This document shows positions 60,178 through 64,000 of a DNA stretch of 64,000 bases, piece after piece. A program made the position numbers and the translations under genes. Source of the DNA: Chloracidobacterium sp. (GTDB lineage Bacteria > Acidobacteriota > Blastocatellia > Pyrinomonadales > Pyrinomonadaceae); NCBI GenBank assembly GCA_016712045.1, contig JADJRV010000009.1:62001-126000 (forward strand). The letters run 5' to 3'. Below the pieces are notes generated by a model. The model saw only the letters and a list, made by a program, of their open reading frames with translations. It was not told the DNA's origin and did no database searches. Each line of letters starts with the position of its first letter. Positions within the stretch are counted from its first letter, which is position 1.

Positions 60178-61816
60178 ATGCAAAAAGTCCTAACAGCCGA
60201 GCAAATGCGCACCGTCGATCGCCTGACGACCGAGCGATATGGCATTCCGTCGATCCTGCTGATGGAAAACGCCGCCCATGCCGTTGCTCGCGTCATTACC
60301 GAAAAGCTCGGCGGCTCGGTCAAGAGGAAAGATTTATCAACATACTTGCTGGAACCGGTAATAATGGTGGCGATGGTGCCGCGTTAGCCCGAATATTATG
60401 GACGCAAGGGGCGAATTGTTTCGTTTATCTCTTTGGAAAGGTTGAATCGCTATCGGGTGATGCACGGGTCAACTTTGATGCAGTCAAAAAATTCGATGAT
60501 TCAGAAAGTATGAACGGCGCAAGTGGGAATTGTCTTATTCTGTTTGAAGACTATGACCCCGAACGTTTAATCATTCCTGCCCACCATGATGTGGTGGTTG
60601 ACGCATTGTTTGGCACTGGACTTTCGGCGGCGATTGAGTCGAGATCACTTGGTGACCTTGTCCAACGGATAGGCGAACAATGGAATCGGTGTGGTCAGAT
60701 GTTCGTTTCTCTCGACGTCCCATCAGGTTTATTGTCTGACAATGCCGAAATCGTAGGGCCGGCTTTTCCGGCAGATTTCACCGTTTCCTTTACCGCACCA
60801 AAATACGCAAATGTATTTTCCCCTGCGTCTAAAATTAATGGTGAGGTATTTGTTGCTGACATTGGCTCTCCGCCGGATTTATTAGAGATTCAGCATTCAT
60901 CGCTCTTTCGGGCCGACAAAACTGATGCGACTCGTTTTCTCAGAAACACTCGATTTACTGACGACTCTTACAAAAACAAACGCGGTCACGCCTTCGTTAT
61001 CGCAGGTTCGGAAGATTATTCCGGTGCGGCGGTCTTGGCCGGGAACGCAGCGATGCGTTCGGGGGTTGGGTTGGTTACGGTCGTGACGCCGCGGTCGTCG
61101 AAAGATTCGGTCGCGTCGAGGGTTTTGCCGGAAGTTATGGTTCGCGGCGTCGTTGAGACCGAAAACGGAACGATCTCGGAAGCGGCATATGTTGAGGTCG
61201 GTGACTTGCTCGAAAATTCGGATTCGATCGTTATTGGATGCGGCGTCTCACAGGATGAAAGCACTAAGAAATTCGTCGTAAAGGTGATCGAAAATCGGCA
61301 TCAGCCGGTTATCGTTGATGCCGATGCGTTGAATTTGCTTTCGCCGTTCGCGGGTTCGTTGCAGAAGCCCGCACGAAGTAAGGGCATAGACGGGCCACCA
61401 CTCATTCTCACGCCGCACGAAGGCGAGTTTATGCGGTTGCTCGGCACAACTGACAAAGATGCAATAAAAGATCGCGTCGCCGCTGTTCGCGATTTTGCGG
61501 TGAAACATAATGTCATCCTCGTGCTAAAAGGCGAGCGTGTTTTGATCGGAACACCTGATGGCCGCGTGGTTATAAATCCAACGGGGAACTCTGGGCTTGG
61601 GAAAGCCGGTAATGGTGACACGCTGGCGGGCATTCTTGCTGGATTTGTTGCTCAGGCGGTGCAATTTGAGATTGATATTTTTGAGACGGTCGTTGCTGCA
61701 GTCTATGTTGCCGGGATGGCGGGGATATTGCCGAAAAGAAATACGGCAAACGCGTGATGACTGCATCCGATGTGCGGGAATGTTTGTCGGATGTTTTTGC
61801 CGAGTTAGAAAGTTGA
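60178..61816 (+). CDS. nnr: Bifunctional NAD(P)HX epimerase/dehydratase (two frameshifts)
   Basis: Repairs hydrated NAD(P)H. The N-terminal epimerase part begins MQKVLTAEQMRTVDRLTTER, YGIPSILLMENAAHAV; then near 60328 one A is missing from AAA and the next frame continues FINILAGTGNNGGDGAALAR, ALFGTGLSAAIESRSLGDLV and DVPSGLLSDNAEIVGPAFPA DFTVSF. The C-terminal dehydratase has KRGHAFVIAGSEDYSGAAVL, LTPHEGEFMRLLG and NSGLGKAGNGDTLAGILAGF. A second slip near 61721 (one G missing from the G run) hides the end, which should read YVAGMAGDIAEKKYGKRVMT to FAELES. Repaired length about 546, normal for NnrD/E fusions. Confidence 0.92.
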
Positions 61817-61832
61817 AAAATGACAACGTAAA

Positions 61833-61936
61833 TTAGCCGCAGATGACGCGGATGCAGCAGATTAGATCGAATAAGAAATTTAAAGAAGTATTTTATGTTT
61901 TGGCTTTTATCCGCGTAATCTGCTTAATCTGCGGTA
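61833..61936. repeat. Hairpin of CCGCAGAT words between nnr and tsaE
   Basis: TTAGCCGCAGATGACGCGGA plus TGCAGCAGATTA on the left and ATCCGCGTAATCTGCTTAAT plus CTGCGGTAA on the right are inverted copies of the same words (CCGCAGATTA/AGCAGATTA/CGCGGAT) about 45 nt apart. Confidence 0.75.
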
Positions 61937-61962
61937 AAACTATTTTGATTTGAGAATCCATT

Positions 61963-62424
61963 GTGTCTAAAACAATCAAAACCACAACTCCAGACGACAC
62001 CTTTGATCTCGGCGAGAGGCTTGGGGCGTCTCTCACCGGTGGCGATGTTTTGTTGCTCTACGGTGGTCTTGGTGCGGGAAAGACCTTACTGACAAAGGGC
62101 ATTTTGAATGCGCTTGAGTTTGATGTTGACGAGGTAACGAGCCCGAGTTTTACGCTGGTTAATCTGTATAAGACGGCGACGTTTGATGTTTATCATATCG
62201 ATCTGTGGCGATTGGATGGCGGCGGAGATGTCGCGACCGCGGTCGGACTGGAAGAGATCCTTGAAAATGAAAATGCCGTGACGATCATTGAATGGGCGGA
62301 CAGGTTGGGTGAGTTACAATTCCTAAACAACACGATCAAGGTAACGATCGACGGTGATGGCGATGAGCCGCGGCGGGTCTCTATCGAACAAAAAATGCGT
62401 AACATTTACGTCAAAAAGATTTAA
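61963..62424 (+). CDS. tsaE: tRNA threonylcarbamoyladenosine biosynthesis ATPase
   Basis: P-loop protein that with TsaB/TsaD makes t6A37 in ANN-decoding tRNAs. The 153-residue protein has Walker A LLYGGLGAGKTLLTKGILNA, the downstream SPSFTLVNLY, and VYHIDLWRLDGG. Start is GTG at 61963. Full length for the family. Confidence 0.94.
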   Translation: MSKTIKTTTPDDTFDLGERLGASLTGGDVLLLYGGLGAGKTLLTKGILNALEFDVDEVTSPSFTLVNLYKTATFDVYHIDLWRLDGGGDVATAVGLEEILENENAVTIIEWADRLGELQFLNNTIKVTIDGDGDEPRRVSIEQKMRNIYVKKI

Positions 62425-62478
62425 CATCGAAATTCTTTCTTATGGCGGCGGCTTCTTTTATAATCTAGCCCGCCATAT

Positions 62479-64000
62479 ATGACTTTAACGGATACGAAAA
62501 GCTCAAGGTCAAATAAAAAAGTCGAGACCGTCGTGCAAACCCCCACCGAAGTGGACAGCAGGACGCTCTTTAACCGTGAGCTGAGCTGGCTCGAATTTAA
62601 TCGCCGTGTCCTCGACGAGGCCACGGATGAAAGCCTGCCCGTGCTCGAGCGGCTAAAATTTCTATCGATCTTTTCGACCAACCTGGACGAGTTTTTTATG
62701 ATCCGCGTTTCGGGGCTCAAGGAGCAGATCGCTGAGGGCGTCGGCGAGACATCGCCCGACGGGCTGACCGCAACAGAGCAACTCAGCGAGGTTTATAAAC
62801 GCCTGCGGCCGATGCTGAAACGGCAGGTGTCGTTTTTGACTGAGAATGTTTTTCCTGCATTAAAAAAAGCCGGTATATCGATCGAACCATATGCCGGTCT
62901 TAACATTAAAGAAAAGCGTCTGCTCGATAAATATTTTAGGAATAATCTGTTTCCGATCCTTACTCCGCAATCGGTCGATTCGTCGCATCCATTCCCGTAT
63001 ATTTCAAACTTGAGTATTAATCTCGGGCTGTATATCGAACCCGACCGCACGTTTACACAGGCAAATCTCAAGCACCTTTTCAAACAAAAGCGATTCATCC
63101 GGATCAAATTGCCCGCGACCGTTCCGCGTCTGATACCGATCAATGAAAAGACAGGCCGTTACGCTTTACTCGAAGAGGTCGTTGCGGCAAATGTCGCCGA
63201 GCTGTTCCCGCACATGAAAACGAGCGAGGCGTTTTTGTTTCGGGTAACGCGTGATGCGGACATCGAGCTTCGCGAAGACGAGGCCGGTGATCTGATGCGA
63301 ACGCTCGAACGTGAATTACAACGCCGCCGCGACCGTTTCGCCGTCAGATTAGAGGTGGCGGCGGCAATGCCTGAAAAGATGGTCAAGCTGCTAACCGCCG
63401 GAACCGGTCTCGCCGCAGAGGAGATCGAGCGGGTTGAGGGGTTTGTCGATATTCCCGATCTGATGCAGCTTTATGGTCTGGATAGGCCGGAGTTAAAGAG
63501 AAGCCGATCACCGCGGTTGTGCCGACACCGCTGCACAAAAAAGAGAATATTTTTGAAGTAATCAAAAAGCAGGACGTGCTGCTGCACCATCCTTATACGA
63601 CATTTAGCACCGTGGCGGACTTTATTGCAGAGGCGGCTGAGGACACGAACGTCCAGGCGATAAAGATCTGCCTGTATCGAACGGGCAAGGATTCGCCGAT
63701 CGTTAATTCACTGATGCGGGCGAGCCGGCTGGGCAAGCAGGTGACGGCGCTCGTTGAGCTAAAGGCTCGCTTTGATGAGGAGAACAACATCGAATGGGCA
63801 CGGCGGCTGGAAAACGAAGGCGTCCATGTGGTCTATGGCATCAGCACGCTAAAGACTCACTCAAAAGTCCTACTGGTCGTGAGACGTGAAAAGGACAAGC
63901 TTGTCCGTTATGTGCATCTGGCGACCGGAAACTACAACCCAATAACGGCAAAGATCTACACCGACCTAGGCCTGCTCACGGCAGACGAAGAGATCGGCGA
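62479..64000 (+). CDS. ppk: Polyphosphate kinase 1, partial (one frameshift)
   Basis: Makes long-chain inorganic polyphosphate from ATP. N-terminal LFNRELSWLEFNRRVLDEAT, FLSIFSTNLDEFFMIRVSGL, and FPYISNLSINLGLYI are diagnostic. Near 63497 one G is missing: ELKEKPITAVVPTPLHKKEN continues in the next frame through HHPYTTFSTVADFI, QAIKICLYRTGKDSPIVNSL, and the catalytic His region STLKTHSKVLLVVRREKDKL VRYVHLATGNYN. The gene runs off the window. Everything seen is of normal PPK1 type. Confidence 0.94.

Overview
The window looks like a chromosomal segment of a Gram-negative, soil- or sludge-type bacterium, most likely an Acidobacteriota of the Blastocatellia/Pyrinomonadaceae kind. This placement is an inference from gene content: a fused exosortase/EpsI next to an XrtA-type exopolysaccharide operon, B12-dependent ribonucleotide reductase, CadC-like winged-helix regulators, many secreted TPR and zinc-ribbon proteins, MglA/MglB, tRNAs with encoded CCA, and short word-like repeats between genes. 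No phage, IS element or CRISPR array was seen.

Layout. 1-4.1 kb: nrdJ (cut by the window edge) with an NrdR-box-like palindrome, a broken flavin reductase gene and a polyprenyl synthase. 4.2-19.2 kb: exosortase-EpsI, then a minus-strand block of secreted TPR paralogues (5.8-8.8 kb), then the plus-strand operon: PrsT-like TPR lipoprotein, a 61-residue protein with a PEP-CTERM-like tail, Wzz/GumC chain-length protein, ExeA-like ATPase, BY-kinase, initiating sugar transferase, Wza-like export protein and a YCF48-like protein. 19-28 kb: a TPR protein, tRNA-Val and tRNA-Asp, then single secreted proteins (fasciclin, CsgG-like, TonB-C-like) and mglB-mglA. 28.4-33.1 kb: yvcK, glmU, a small membrane protein and glmS, a UDP-GlcNAc/cell-wall precursor unit. 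33.3-40.1 kb: a membrane-anchored winged-helix regulator facing nine small envelope genes (zinc-ribbon membrane proteins, lipoproteins, SH3-like and QxW beta-trefoil domains), which looks like an undescribed envelope module. 40-43 kb: quinone oxidoreductase, YARHG lipoprotein, DUF2306-like membrane protein, an Ala-rich protein and a 21-nt-period repeat array. 43.8-48.4 kb: an AT-richer island with a large secreted HExxH protein, two partners and a winged-helix regulator. 48.4-64 kb: housekeeping genes (methionine synthesis, fpg, NDP-sugar pyrophosphorylase, thiE-thiD, acyP, apt, tRNA-Arg, NAD(P)HX repair, tsaE, ppk).

Sequence quality matters here. At least ten otherwise intact genes (flavin reductase, both TPR paralogues, the PrsT-like protein, the 19.2-kb TPR gene, glmS three times, the NDP-sugar pyrophosphorylase, nnr twice, ppk) are broken by single-base indels, mostly in short homopolymers. 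A block at 55.40-55.66 kb is almost pure G/C with runs of more than 20 G. Together these look like consensus errors of a noisy assembly rather than biology, so I give such genes as one locus and state where the frame slips.

How the parts fit: the exosortase, the PEP-CTERM-like peptide and the Wzz/BY-kinase/sugar transferase/Wza set would build and anchor a surface polysaccharide; GlmS/GlmU/YvcK supply amino-sugar precursors; MglA/MglB provide polarity or motility control; the 33-40 kb and 44-48 kb clusters are regulated sets of envelope or secreted proteins whose function I cannot name.
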